Of a DNA stretch of 64,000 nt, positions 51,927 through 60,891 are shown piece after piece. The DNA is taken from contig NZ_JBCFZM010000003.1 of the NCBI RefSeq assembly GCF_038594605.1, forward strand, positions 62,001 to 126,000, read 5' to 3'. A model generated the notes under the pieces. It saw nothing but the letters and a program-made list of their open reading frames with translations. It was not told the DNA's origin and did no database searches. How positions within the stretch are numbered: position 1 is the stretch's first letter; each line of letters starts with the position of its first letter. This stretch comes from Alteriqipengyuania bathyomarina_B (GTDB taxonomy: Bacteria > Pseudomonadota > Alphaproteobacteria > Sphingomonadales > Sphingomonadaceae). A program made the position numbers and the translations under genes.

Positions 51927-53051
51927 ATGACCATGCACCAAACAATCGATCCAGCCCAGCCCCAGCCATCGGCACAGACCCCGCCTACGCGCGCGACCCG
52001 CGTGCAGTTCATGGCGGAAGACGACAAGGCCATGCTGCGCGCCGCGCGTGACCTGACCAAGGGACTGGGCGACGCAAAACCTGCGGTCTACTGGCCCGAC
52101 ATGCTGCTGTCCGCCGCACTGGGTTACGCAGGTGTTGCGGTCACGATCCTCTCGGGCAACCTCGCCATCCAGATCGTGGCAGGGCTTGTCGGTGCGCTGG
52201 CGTTCTACCGCGCCGAAATGTTCATCCACGAACTCACGCATATCCACCGCAAGGCTTTGCCCGGATTTCGGACGGGCTGGAACCTGCTTGTCGGGATACC
52301 GCTGCTGACGCCCAGCTTCATGTACGAAGGCGTGCATACGATCCATCACAAGCGCACGCAGTATGGGACGATGGAAGATCCCGAATACCTGCCGCTGGCG
52401 CTGATGAAGCCGTGGAGCCTGCCGCTGTTCGTCGCGGTTGCGCTGCTGGCGCCGGTCGCCCTGCTGTTCCGCTTTGCGGTGCTGGTGCCGCTGGGCGTGG
52501 TCATCCCTGCGGTGCGCCGGTTTACGTGGCAGCGGCTTTCGTCGCTGTCGATCAACCCCGATTTCCGCCGCAAGGCGCCCGAGGGGGCTTTTGCCAAGCG
52601 GGTCCGCTGGCAGGAAGCTGGCGCAAGCGTCTGGGCCATCGCCCTGCTGGCCAGCCCCCTGGCGTTTGGCTGGCGACCGCTGCTGATCGCACTCGCCGTT
52701 CTTTCGCTCACCGCCTTGCTCAACCAGCTGCGCACGCTGGTCGCGCATCTGTGGGAGAACGAGGGCGAGGAGATGACCGTGACGGCACAGTTCCTCGACT
52801 CGGTCAATGTGCCCCCGCCCGGCATCGCGGCGGAAATCTGGGCGCCGGTCGGCCTGCGCTATCACGCCTTGCATCACCTGATGCCCTCGATGCCCTATCA
52901 CGACCTGCCCGAAGCGCACCGCCGCCTTGCAGGTGAGCTGGGCACGGGTTCGACCTACGAAGGGGCGAACCACCCGGGGATGCTGGTGCTGGTCGGCCGG
53001 ATTGCGCGCAGCACGATGATCAAGCGCCCGGGCGGAACGAAACAGGGCTGA
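51927..53051 (+). CDS. Membrane fatty acid desaturase
   Basis: A 374-residue integral membrane di-iron enzyme. The three His boxes are HELTHIHRK, HTIHHKR and HALHH, with membrane pairs LGYAGVAVTILSGNLAIQIV and LPLFVAVALLAPVALLF. It introduces a double bond into an acyl chain or hydroxylates a lipid, with electrons from ferredoxin or cytochrome b5-like donors. The substrate is not predictable. An internal Met (RVQFMAEDD) is a less likely start. Confidence 0.9.
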   Translation: MTMHQTIDPAQPQPSAQTPPTRATRVQFMAEDDKAMLRAARDLTKGLGDAKPAVYWPDMLLSAALGYAGVAVTILSGNLAIQIVAGLVGALAFYRAEMFIHELTHIHRKALPGFRTGWNLLVGIPLLTPSFMYEGVHTIHHKRTQYGTMEDPEYLPLALMKPWSLPLFVAVALLAPVALLFRFAVLVPLGVVIPAVRRFTWQRLSSLSINPDFRRKAPEGAFAKRVRWQEAGASVWAIALLASPLAFGWRPLLIALAVLSLTALLNQLRTLVAHLWENEGEEMTVTAQFLDSVNVPPPGIAAEIWAPVGLRYHALHHLMPSMPYHDLPEAHRRLAGELGTGSTYEGANHPGMLVLVGRIARSTMIKRPGGTKQG

Positions 53052-53063
53052 GCCCGGTCTTCT

Positions 53064-53594
53064 TCATGGCAATTCACGGATCATCGCCACGCGAGATCCG
53101 GTGGGCATGCCGTGGCCGTATTCCTTGGCCAGCTCTTCGGCGAGGCGTGGGTGAGCGTCGGCATCGAGATCCGCGAAGCCGAGCCTGCGGTAGAAGGGCG
53201 CATTCCACGGGACTTCATCGAACGTGGTGAGGGTCAACGCGGTGAAGCCGGAATTGCCCGCATCGATCATACACCCGCGCAACAGGGCGGCACCAATGCC
53301 GCGCCCCTGCCAGTCCGGATGCACGTTGAACTCCCACACATGCAACTCGCGCCCGAATGGCTCGGTTACGATGAAGCCGATCAGGGCTCCCTCGTGAACG
53401 GCGACGAGGCAATGGCCACGCGCGATATACCGTAGCAGTCTGTCGAGCGGGACGGTGTGCTGACCTGCGATCTCCGCAAGCGCTTCGATCCGCGCGAACA
53501 TCGTGCCCGCGGCCCGCTCTATCGCGGGCATGGCCTCCGCGTCGGCCTTGCGGGCCAGGCGGATCGTCCATGCATCCTCGTGGGGCGGCCTCAT
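53064..53594 (-). CDS. GNAT-family N-acetyltransferase
   Basis: A 176-residue single-domain GNAT. The acetyl-CoA loop WQGRGIGAALLRGC (about 95-108) and the C-terminal WNAPFYRRLGF strand are clear; ELHVWEFNVHPD is the beta4 strand. It starts at the ATG at 53594, overlapping the lptG stop (ATGA), so it is cotranscribed with lptFG. The longer frame is antisense to lptG's tail. Substrate unknown. Confidence 0.9.
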   Translation of the reverse strand: MRPPHEDAWTIRLARKADAEAMPAIERAAGTMFARIEALAEIAGQHTVPLDRLLRYIARGHCLVAVHEGALIGFIVTEPFGRELHVWEFNVHPDWQGRGIGAALLRGCMIDAGNSGFTALTLTTFDEVPWNAPFYRRLGFADLDADAHPRLAEELAKEYGHGMPTGSRVAMIRELP

Positions 53595-54688
53595 TCCTCT
53601 GTGCGAACGAGTACCGTTTCGCCGATCAGCAGGAACAGGAAGAACGGTGCCCATGCAGCAAGAAAGGGTGGGTAGCCACCGAAGTTGCCCATCGCGAGCG
53701 CAGCATTGTCCAGAACGAAATAGGCAAAGCCCAGCGCCATCCCGATGACCGCGCGCATGAACAGCTGGCCGGACCGGGCGAGGCCGAAGCCCGCCACCGC
53801 GCCCAGCAGCGGCATCAGGACCGCCGAAAGCGGGCCGGAGATCTTGTGCCAGTAATTGGCCTCCAGTTCGCCGGTATCGCGTCCTGCGGCGCGATAGGCC
53901 TGGATCGAATCGTCCAGCTGCCAGAAGGGTTGGGCGGTCGGGTCGATGTTCGTCAGTTCGATCTGCGACGGGGTAATATCGGGTGCGACCATGACTTGGC
54001 CGGGTTCCGCGACGCTCGCCGTGCCGATGGTGAGCACGCGCGGCATTTGCATCGCCCACCCCTCATCCCCGTGGATCGCGACCGGGGCGTCGATCTGCTG
54101 GGTGATCTCGCCGCTGGGGCTCATCCGGTAGTAGGTAACATCGCGCAGCTGCGGTGCCTGGCCGCCGCGTTCGTAACTGCGCGCGGACAGGATATTCGAT
54201 CCATCGACCAGATAGATCGCGCCCCTTCCGGTGGGGCCATCGGGCAGCGCGCCGAAGTCGGTATCCTCCCACGCGCTCAGTTCACCCGCCGCGCGGGTCA
54301 CCACCCGCTCGTTGAAAGCAAAGCTGGTGCCCGCGACGAGCAGCGCGGTGAACAGCAGCGGGGCGAGCACCTGATGGGCGGAGAGCCCGGCGGCCTTCAT
54401 CGCGATCACCTCGCTGTTCTGGTTCAGCGTCACGAGCGTGATGATCGTTGCGAGCAGCACCGAATAGGGCAGGAAGCGCTGGATCAGCAGCGGCACGCGC
54501 AGGCTGGAATAGAGCCACAGCTCCGCTTCGCTGTTGCCCGGCACGGCCAGGATTTCGCCGCTGGTCGACAGCAGGTCGAGCATCATCAGCACCAGCACCA
54601 GCATCACCAGCACTGCGAGGATGCGCAGGGCGAACATCTTGGCGAGATAGAGCGTCAGCGTGCGCGAGGGGAAAAAGTCCAGGGGCAT
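53591..54688 (-). CDS. lptG: LPS export permease LptG
   Basis: A 365-residue YjgP/YjgQ-family protein with six helices in two groups of three, split by a periplasmic beta-jellyroll (about 105-265). N-terminal LTLYLAKMFALRILAVL and C-terminal AVIGMALGFAYFVLDNAALAMG are typical. With LptF it forms the transmembrane part of the LptB2FG extractor that feeds LPS to the LptC-A-D bridge. Ten bases downstream of lptF. Confidence 0.95.
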   Translation of the reverse strand: MPLDFFPSRTLTLYLAKMFALRILAVLVMLVLVLMMLDLLSTSGEILAVPGNSEAELWLYSSLRVPLLIQRFLPYSVLLATIITLVTLNQNSEVIAMKAAGLSAHQVLAPLLFTALLVAGTSFAFNERVVTRAAGELSAWEDTDFGALPDGPTGRGAIYLVDGSNILSARSYERGGQAPQLRDVTYYRMSPSGEITQQIDAPVAIHGDEGWAMQMPRVLTIGTASVAEPGQVMVAPDITPSQIELTNIDPTAQPFWQLDDSIQAYRAAGRDTGELEANYWHKISGPLSAVLMPLLGAVAGFGLARSGQLFMRAVIGMALGFAYFVLDNAALAMGNFGGYPPFLAAWAPFFLFLLIGETVLVRTEE

Positions 54689-54698
54689 GTCCGGTCGC

Positions 54699-55922
54699 CT
54701 AGCTCGCTTGCTCGGCGCGGAAGGCGTCCGACCGGCGGCGCGGGCGCAGCACCTTGCCGATCCGCTTCACGATCTTAGCGAACGCATTTTCCAATGCGCC
54801 GATGGGCTGCCCCCCCGGCACATAGGCGATCTGCCAGAACCACCACAGGATCAGCCCTACGAACACCACGAAGGGCCCCCACAGACCCAATGTCGGGTCG
54901 ATCCGGCCGAGCGAGGCGAAGTCCTGCATGTACTGGTTGACCTTGTGATAGGCGACCACCAGCACCACCGCGACGAACACGCCCAGCGCGCTGGTCGACC
55001 GTTTGGGGGGGACCGCCAGCGCGACCGCGAGCAAGGGCATGAATAGCATCATCGCCAGCTCCACCATTCGGTAATTGAAGCTCGCTTGGCTGGCATTGCG
55101 CTGGTCTTCGCTCGAGGAATCGCTCCACCCGATCCGCAGCAGTTCGGGCAGGATGTATTCTGCTTCACCCTCGCCGCGCTGGCGGAAGCTCTCGATCGCG
55201 GGCAGATCGATCGGGAGGTCGTGCAGGGTGAAGCTGAGCACGCGCGGTGACTGACCTTCGGGGTCCTGCACGATCGTGCCTTCGGAAAGGCGCAGGATGA
55301 TCGTGTCGGGATCGTCGCTGGTCGACAGGAAGCGCCCTTCACGCGCGCTGATCGAGAGCACCTGGCCATCCGCGGCATTGATCCGGGCAAAAATGCCTTT
55401 CAGCTCGCGCCCCGAATCCTCGCTCGAGTCGATCCGCAGGGCCATCCGATCCGCCAGTGTCGTGAACTCGCCGACCTTGATCGATGCACCGAGTGCGCCC
55501 GAGCGCAGGTCGAACTGCAGCTCCTCGTAGAAATATTTGGAGACCGGCTGGACGTAGAAAACCAGCGCCGCATTGATTGCCATCAGTGCGATCGTGATTG
55601 CATAGGGCACGCGCAGCAGCCGCAGATAGCTGAGGCCGACCGCACGCATCACGTCGAGCTCGCTGGAAAGCGATAGCTGGCGGAAGGCGAACAGCGTTCC
55701 GAGCAGCAGGCCGAGCGGGATCGCCAGGCTCGCATAATCGGGCAGCAGCGCGCCGAGCATCTGGAAGACGACGCCGACCGGCCCGCCCTCGGTCGAGACG
55801 AATCGGAACAGGCGCAGCATCTGGTCGAGCACCAAAAGTGACGCGGCAAGCACGAACACGGCCAGCAATGGCACGATGGTCAGCCGGAAGATGTATCGGT
55901 CGAGACGCGAAGAGAACGGCAA
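54699..55922 (-). CDS. lptF: LPS export permease LptF
   Basis: A 407-residue paralogue of LptG with the same 3 TM - jellyroll - 3 TM plan. LDRYIFRLTIVPLLAVFVLAA begins TM1, FRQLSLSSELDVMRAVGLSY is the conserved coupling-helix region, and LAMMLFMPLLAVALAVPPKR lies after the periplasmic domain. First gene of lptF-lptG-GNAT. Confidence 0.95.
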   Translation of the reverse strand: MPFSSRLDRYIFRLTIVPLLAVFVLAASLLVLDQMLRLFRFVSTEGGPVGVVFQMLGALLPDYASLAIPLGLLLGTLFAFRQLSLSSELDVMRAVGLSYLRLLRVPYAITIALMAINAALVFYVQPVSKYFYEELQFDLRSGALGASIKVGEFTTLADRMALRIDSSEDSGRELKGIFARINAADGQVLSISAREGRFLSTSDDPDTIILRLSEGTIVQDPEGQSPRVLSFTLHDLPIDLPAIESFRQRGEGEAEYILPELLRIGWSDSSSEDQRNASQASFNYRMVELAMMLFMPLLAVALAVPPKRSTSALGVFVAVVLVVAYHKVNQYMQDFASLGRIDPTLGLWGPFVVFVGLILWWFWQIAYVPGGQPIGALENAFAKIVKRIGKVLRPRRRSDAFRAEQAS

Positions 55923-56010
55923 GACTGTTCCAGTGAAAGGCGGGCGGGATGCCGGTGGCCCTAGCGGGAAACCGCAGCCGCGTCATCTGCGGGTTTGGAG
56001 GTGCGGTAGC

Positions 56011-56475
56011 CTAGGCCTTTTCGAGCGTGCACTGGAGCGGGTGCTGGTTCTGCCGGGCAAAATCCATCACCTGGTTCACCTTCGTCTCCGCGACTTCGTA
56101 GGGAAAGATGCCGCACACGCCGACGCCGCGCTGGTGAACGTGGAGCATCACCTGCGTCGCCTCGTCCAGATCCATCCGGAAGAACCGTTTGAGCACCATC
56201 ACGACGAATTCCATCGGCGTGTAGTCGTCGTTTAGCATCAGCACCTTGTATTGGCTGGGCTTCTTGGGCTTGGCGCGCGTCTTGGTCGCGATACCGATTT
56301 CGGGGTTCTCGGGCCGTGTTCCCTTCCCGTCGCCATCGTCGTCGCCCATTCCCGGGCCAACCCCCGAGCCCATCGCGTGTTTCATGGCGAATGCGCTGTC
56401 CGGCGTCTCCTGCGTCGATGCCGCGCAGGTGTGCAGGGGCTGGCGGAGCGAGGTAGGGGCGAGGGGGTCGAGCAT
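56011..56475 (-). CDS. clpS: ClpS adaptor of the ClpAP protease
   Basis: The conserved domain is the last ~90 residues: QYKVLMLNDDYTPMEFVV, then VLKRFF, MLHVHQRGVG and VCGIFPYEVAETKV. These include the Asp-Asp/Asn and Met/His residues that bind N-degrons. The N-terminus is a long Gly/Asp-rich extension (MGSGVGPGMGDDDGDGKG). The start is uncertain: ATG at 56475 (154 aa), 56535 or 56385 (124 aa); none has a good ribosome site. It hands N-end-rule substrates to ClpA. Confidence 0.9.
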   Translation of the reverse strand: MLDPLAPTSLRQPLHTCAASTQETPDSAFAMKHAMGSGVGPGMGDDDGDGKGTRPENPEIGIATKTRAKPKKPSQYKVLMLNDDYTPMEFVVMVLKRFFRMDLDEATQVMLHVHQRGVGVCGIFPYEVAETKVNQVMDFARQNQHPLQCTLEKA

Positions 56476-56564
56476 AGCGTGATAATATCGTATTGGTTGG
56501 CCGATCCGCAAGGGACCGTGAGCGGGGGATGGCATCGTGTCGATCGGACAACCCGGCAGATGCG

Positions 56565-56595
56565 AAAAGGGCCGGGCGATTTGCTCGCCCGGCCC
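56565..56595 (-). terminator. Rho-independent terminator of the phasin gene
   Basis: GGGCCGGGCGA (56569-56579) and TCGCCCGGCCC (56585-56595) form a perfect 11-bp stem with a five-base loop. On the minus strand TTTT follows. It is 59 bases past the phasin stop. Confidence 0.85.
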
Positions 56596-56653
56596 GTTCG
56601 GAAAAATGTGAGCTTTGCGTCCCCGTTCGAGGACGCTGCCCGAAAAGAAAGCC

Positions 56654-57472
56654 TTAGGCGGCCATCTTGTTCATCTTGTCGACCGCTTCGCTCATGCGGC
56701 TGGTCAGCGGAGCGAAAGCGTCGTTGGTCAGCTTGATCCACGCTTCGGTGTTCTTCGAGCTGGTCGCGACGACGCTGTCGAAAGAGCGGCGCATGATGTC
56801 GCCCTGCAGCTTCACGAGCTCGGTCGGCGACTTCGCGGCAGCCATAAGGCGGGCGTCTTCGTTCATCTGGCCGGCGGCCTTGCGGCTTTCTTCCACGGCG
56901 GTGCGGGTCAGGTCCTGCATGCCGGTGAAGAGAATCTTGCTCGCTTCGGCCATCGCTTCGGCATTGGCGCGCTGGAAGGTGACCATTTCACCGGTCATTT
57001 CCGTGCCCTTCTCGTACATGCCGGCGAGACGCGTCTGCATTTCGTTGGCCATATCGCTGGCGATGTTCTTGGTTTCGGTCTTGGTAGCCATGGTGGTGTC
57101 CTTGGGTTTGGATGTGTTTGCGGTGCGCTTGGCACCGGATTTGGGAGTGATCTTCTTGGCAGTGGTCTTTTTCTTGCCGGTGGCCGACTTTGCCGGAGCC
57201 GCCTTGGTCGCCACGGTCTTGGCGGCGGGAGCCTTCTTGCGCGGCGCGGCCTTTTTGGGCTTCGCGGCGGCTTCGGCCTTCGCTTCGGTCTTTACCGGAG
57301 CTGCCTTGCCCGGCTCGGTCGCCTTCGCGTCGGCTGCTTTCACCGCGGGCTTGGCGGCAGCTTCCGGTGCAGTGTCCGCCTTGGCGGGCTTGTCGCCGGA
57401 CTTTTCCGCGACCGCGCCCTCATTGGCCTTTTGCGCGGCGGCATCGCCCTTGGGTTCAGTCTGATCGGCCAT
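56654..57472 (-). CDS. Phasin with Ala/Lys-rich N-terminal extension
   Basis: A 272-residue protein. Residues 1-127 are an Ala/Lys/Pro-rich, histone-H1-like tail (KKAAPRKKAPAAK and similar). Residues 128-272 are a helical phasin domain (NIASDMANEMQTRLAGMYEK, LVKLQGDIMRRSFDSVV) that coats polyhydroxyalkanoate granules. An internal ATG at 57091, with AAGGA at good spacing, would give the 145-residue phasin domain alone. Basic tails of PhaF-type phasins bind DNA to segregate granules, but there the tail is C-terminal. It lies beside phaC with a hairpin in its leader. Confidence 0.9.
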   Translation of the reverse strand: MADQTEPKGDAAAQKANEGAVAEKSGDKPAKADTAPEAAAKPAVKAADAKATEPGKAAPVKTEAKAEAAAKPKKAAPRKKAPAAKTVATKAAPAKSATGKKKTTAKKITPKSGAKRTANTSKPKDTTMATKTETKNIASDMANEMQTRLAGMYEKGTEMTGEMVTFQRANAEAMAEASKILFTGMQDLTRTAVEESRKAAGQMNEDARLMAAAKSPTELVKLQGDIMRRSFDSVVATSSKNTEAWIKLTNDAFAPLTSRMSEAVDKMNKMAA

Positions 57473-57529
57473 AAAAATCTCGCGTCAATTGCTGCATTGC
57501 ACAAATATGCCTTGCGGACGCGAATTTCA

Positions 57530-57560
57530 AGCAGTTTTTGTGCAGCGCACAAAAACTGCT
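57530..57560. repeat. Perfect 14-bp inverted repeat in the phaC-phasin gap
   Basis: AGCAGTTTTTGTGC (57530-57543) and GCACAAAAACTGCT (57547-57560) around AGC. It sits 23 bases past the phaC stop and 57 bases upstream of the phasin ATG. A second copy of the GCACAA core (TTGCTGCATTGCACAA) lies at about 57489-57504. The pair resembles operator sites of PhaR, the PHA-responsive repressor of phasin genes; it could also end phaC transcription. Confidence 0.6.
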
Positions 57561-57583
57561 AATATATTGAATAAAAATACGTT

Positions 57584-59479
57584 TTACCGAGTTTTGACGT
57601 AGCGACCCGGTGCGGGCTCGATCACTTTATCCTTCTCTGTGCCCCCTGGATTGCGCTTGCCGCGCACCTGCAGTTCCTTGCTATCCTGCGTACGGATCCA
57701 CTCGATCCAGTCCGGCCACCAGCTGCCCGGGTGTTCGGTCGCTCCAGCGCGAAACTCCTCCAGCGTGTCGACGTCGTCGTCCTCGTTGATCCAGTACTGG
57801 TACTTGCCCGCCGCCGGAGGATTGACGACGCCCGCGATATGGCCCGATCCCGCGAGCACGAAACGCATCGGCCCACCGAAATGCTCGGTGATCTTCCACA
57901 CGCTGGTTGCGGGCGCGATATGGTCGTCCTTGCCTGCCTGAACATAGGTTGGCACCTTCACCGTGGTCAGATCGATCGGTGTGCCGAGCGCTTCCAGCTT
58001 GCCTGGCTTCACGAGCAGATTGTCGCGGTAGAGATCGCGCAGATAGTCGCGATGCCACCTGGCGGGCAGGTTGGTCACGTCGCCGTTCCAGTGGAGCAGG
58101 TCGAACGCGGTATGATCCTCGCCCAGCAGGTAATTGCGCACGACGTAGTTCCAGATCAGGTCGTTGCCGCGCAGCAGGTTGAAGGTCGCTGCCATGTAGC
58201 GACCATCGACCACGCCATCGCGCTCGATCCCCTTGATCGCCGCCAGCTGCTGGTTGTCGATGAAGTGGAGCAGCTCGCCCGCGTCGGCGAAGTCGACCTG
58301 CGCGGTGAAGAAGGTCGCGCTCTTGACCTTGTCCGCCTCGCCTTTCGCCTCGAGTATCGCGAGCGTTGCCGCCAGCGTGGTGCCCGCGACGCAATAGCCG
58401 ATCGCGTGGACGGCAGGCTGGCGGAGGCGCTTTTTCACATGGTCGATCGCGTCGATCTGCGCGGCGATGTAATCGTCCCACACAACGTCCTTCATCGAGG
58501 CATCGGCGCTTTTCCAGCTGACCATGAAGACGCTCAGCCCCTGGTCGACCGCCCATTTGACGAAGCTCTTCTTCTCGTTGAGGTCGAGGATGTAGAACCG
58601 GTTAATCCATGGGGGGAAGATCACCAGCGGGATGCTCAGCACCTTGTCGGTGGTCGGCTCGTACTGGATCAGCTGGAACAGGTCTGTCTCGTAGACCACC
58701 TGGCCCGGCGTCGTCGCGATATTCTCACCGACCACGAAGGCCTGCGGATCGGAATGGGTCAGCTGGCCCTTCTGCACATCCTGCAACAGGTTCTGCATGC
58801 CCTTGACCAGGCTTTCGCCACGCGATTCCATAATCCGGTCGAGCACGATCGGGTTGGTCGCGGCGAAATTGGCGGGGCTCAGCGCCTCGGCCATCGCCTG
58901 CGTGGCGAACTTGAGCTGCTCGCGCTTGCCCGGTTCGATCGTATCCATCTTCTCGACCATCGCCAGCACGCGGTCGGTCAGCAAAAGATAGGTCTGGTGG
59001 ATCATCGCGAAGACCGGCTGTTCGCGCCAGCGCGGATCGGCGAAGCGCCGATCCTCACGGGGGAGCTCCGCTTCGGGTTTCTCTTCGCCCTGAGGCAGCA
59101 TGAGCGCTTGCCACAGCTGCGCGCTTTCGGCCCACCAGCGTTGCTGTTCCGATGGATCGGCGAAGGGCAGCTGCTGGGTCCACGTTTCGAACATGGCGAA
59201 CCACTTGGCAGGCCATTGCGACGGATCGCCGGCCATCATCCCGCCCGTCGTGTCGAGCGCGTGTTTCTGGCAGAATTCGATCCACATTGTCTGCAAGCGC
59301 GTGGCGTTCTCGGCCCATTTGCGCAGGTCGCCAAGCGCAGGCGCCGCGTCGTTCGCGTCTGGTTCGACAGCCTCGGCCAGCGGTGCGAACATCAGTTCGG
59401 CCCAGCGCGACTGCGCTTCCAGCATGGCGCCGAAGGCGTCGGTGGCAGGCTGCGAGGAATCGGGGGTCGTCTTCGCCAT
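57584..59479 (-). CDS. phaC: Class I poly(3-hydroxyalkanoate) synthase
   Basis: A 631-residue class I synthase starting at the ATG at 59479 (MAKTTPDSSQ); the 26 upstream residues are not family-like. The N-terminal domain contains GDPSQWPAKWFAMFETW-type sequence. The catalytic alpha/beta domain has the lipase-like box GYCVAG with Cys363 (usually G-Y-C-V-G-G) and SWKSADASMKDVVWDDYI. The C-terminal GSGHIAGVVNPP carries the His. It polymerises hydroxyacyl-CoA into storage granules. Phasin follows downstream. Confidence 0.95.
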   Translation of the reverse strand: MAKTTPDSSQPATDAFGAMLEAQSRWAELMFAPLAEAVEPDANDAAPALGDLRKWAENATRLQTMWIEFCQKHALDTTGGMMAGDPSQWPAKWFAMFETWTQQLPFADPSEQQRWWAESAQLWQALMLPQGEEKPEAELPREDRRFADPRWREQPVFAMIHQTYLLLTDRVLAMVEKMDTIEPGKREQLKFATQAMAEALSPANFAATNPIVLDRIMESRGESLVKGMQNLLQDVQKGQLTHSDPQAFVVGENIATTPGQVVYETDLFQLIQYEPTTDKVLSIPLVIFPPWINRFYILDLNEKKSFVKWAVDQGLSVFMVSWKSADASMKDVVWDDYIAAQIDAIDHVKKRLRQPAVHAIGYCVAGTTLAATLAILEAKGEADKVKSATFFTAQVDFADAGELLHFIDNQQLAAIKGIERDGVVDGRYMAATFNLLRGNDLIWNYVVRNYLLGEDHTAFDLLHWNGDVTNLPARWHRDYLRDLYRDNLLVKPGKLEALGTPIDLTTVKVPTYVQAGKDDHIAPATSVWKITEHFGGPMRFVLAGSGHIAGVVNPPAAGKYQYWINEDDDVDTLEEFRAGATEHPGSWWPDWIEWIRTQDSKELQVRGKRNPGGTEKDKVIEPAPGRYVKTR

Positions 59480-59640
59480 CGCGTCGGTCCTCTCATCTGG
59501 AGCGGCACGGGCCCTTACCGCCTGCGCGGATGCAGCATTTTTTGCGCGCTCTCCCAATCACCAATTGCACAGAAGGGCACAGCGTTCCAGAATGCGCCGC
59601 GAGAATAAACGCGGCCAACGTAGCGAAGCGGGAGGCACAC

Positions 59641-60825
59641 CTGAACGACGATCACTTCTACCGGATGCGGCGGTTGCCGCCCTATGTCATTGCCGAGGTC
59701 AACGCGATGCGACACGCGGCCCGGCAGGCGGGGCGCGACGTGATCGACCTCGGCATGGGCAACCCCGATCATCCGCCGCCGCAGCATGTCATCGACAAGC
59801 TGTGCGAGGTGGCGGGCAAGCCTTCCGCGCACGGCTACAGCCAGTCGCGCGGGATTCCGGGGCTGCGCAAGGCGCAGGCGAATTACTACGGACGCCGCTT
59901 TAACGTCGATCTCGACCCGGAGCGCGAGGTCGTCGTCACCATGGGCTCGAAGGAGGGCCTGTCGTCCATGGCCACCGCGATCGTGGCCCCGGGCGATGTG
60001 GTGCTTGCGCCCAGCCCGTCCTACCCGATCCACACCTACGGCTTCATCATTGCAGGCGCGACGATCCGGTCGGTGCCGACAACGCCGAACGACGAATATT
60101 GGGAAGCACTCGACCAGGCGATGGCCTATACCTCGCCGCGGCCGAGCGTGCTGGTGGTCAATTACCCGAGCAACCCGACGGCGGAAACTGTCGACCTCGC
60201 CTTCTACGAGCGGCTGGTGGCCTGGGCGCGGGAGAACAAGGTGTGGGTCCTCTCCGATCTCGCCTATTCGGAGCTTTACTACGACGGCAAGCCGACGCGT
60301 TCGATCCTCGAAGTGCCGGGCGCGAAAGAGGTTGCTGTCGAATTCACCTCGATGTCCAAGACCTATTCGATGGCCGGGTGGCGGATGGGCTTCGCGGTCG
60401 GCAACCCGCGGCTGATCGAGGCGCTGACGCGGGTCAAATCCTACCTCGATTACGGGGCCTTTACCCCGATCCAGGCGGCGGCATGCGCGGCGCTCAACGG
60501 GCCGCAGGATATCGTCGAGGAAAACCGCCTGCGCTACCAGAACCGGCGTGACGTGATGGTGGAGAGCTTCGCGCGCGCCGGGTGGGACATTCCCGTCCCG
60601 CCCGCCAGCATGTTCGCCTGGGCGCCGCTGCCACCGGGATTTCACAATATGGGCAGCCTCGAATTCTCGAAGCAGTTGCTCGAACATGCCGGCGTCGCGG
60701 TGGCGGCGGGGATCGGCTACGGCGAAGAGGGCGAAGGCTATGTCCGCATCGCCATGGTCGAGAACGAGCAGCGCATCCGCCAGGCCGCGCGCAACGTGAA
60801 GCGCTTCCTCCAGCAGGAGAGCTGA
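59641..60825 (+). CDS. PLP aminotransferase class I (alanine/diaminopimelate type)
   Basis: A 394-residue class I/II aminotransferase if translation begins at CTG (59641); the ATG at 59665 gives 386. Family members usually begin with M-N-D-D-x-x-Y-R, and here CTG AAC GAC GAT sits behind GGGAGG at ideal spacing, so CTG is preferred. PLP-binding GSKEGLSSM, the NYPSNPTA turn, SDLAYSELYYDG, the Schiff-base lysine in SMSKTYSMAGWRMGF and Arg near the C-terminus are intact. It resembles AlaA/AlaC and LL-DAP aminotransferases. Confidence 0.92.
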   Translation: MNDDHFYRMRRLPPYVIAEVNAMRHAARQAGRDVIDLGMGNPDHPPPQHVIDKLCEVAGKPSAHGYSQSRGIPGLRKAQANYYGRRFNVDLDPEREVVVTMGSKEGLSSMATAIVAPGDVVLAPSPSYPIHTYGFIIAGATIRSVPTTPNDEYWEALDQAMAYTSPRPSVLVVNYPSNPTAETVDLAFYERLVAWARENKVWVLSDLAYSELYYDGKPTRSILEVPGAKEVAVEFTSMSKTYSMAGWRMGFAVGNPRLIEALTRVKSYLDYGAFTPIQAAACAALNGPQDIVEENRLRYQNRRDVMVESFARAGWDIPVPPASMFAWAPLPPGFHNMGSLEFSKQLLEHAGVAVAAGIGYGEEGEGYVRIAMVENEQRIRQAARNVKRFLQQES

Positions 60826-60891
60826 GCGCTGCAATAGGCTTAGGCCCGCAAGGGAAGCATCCATTCCGGATTGTTCGCTGCTCCGGTAAGC

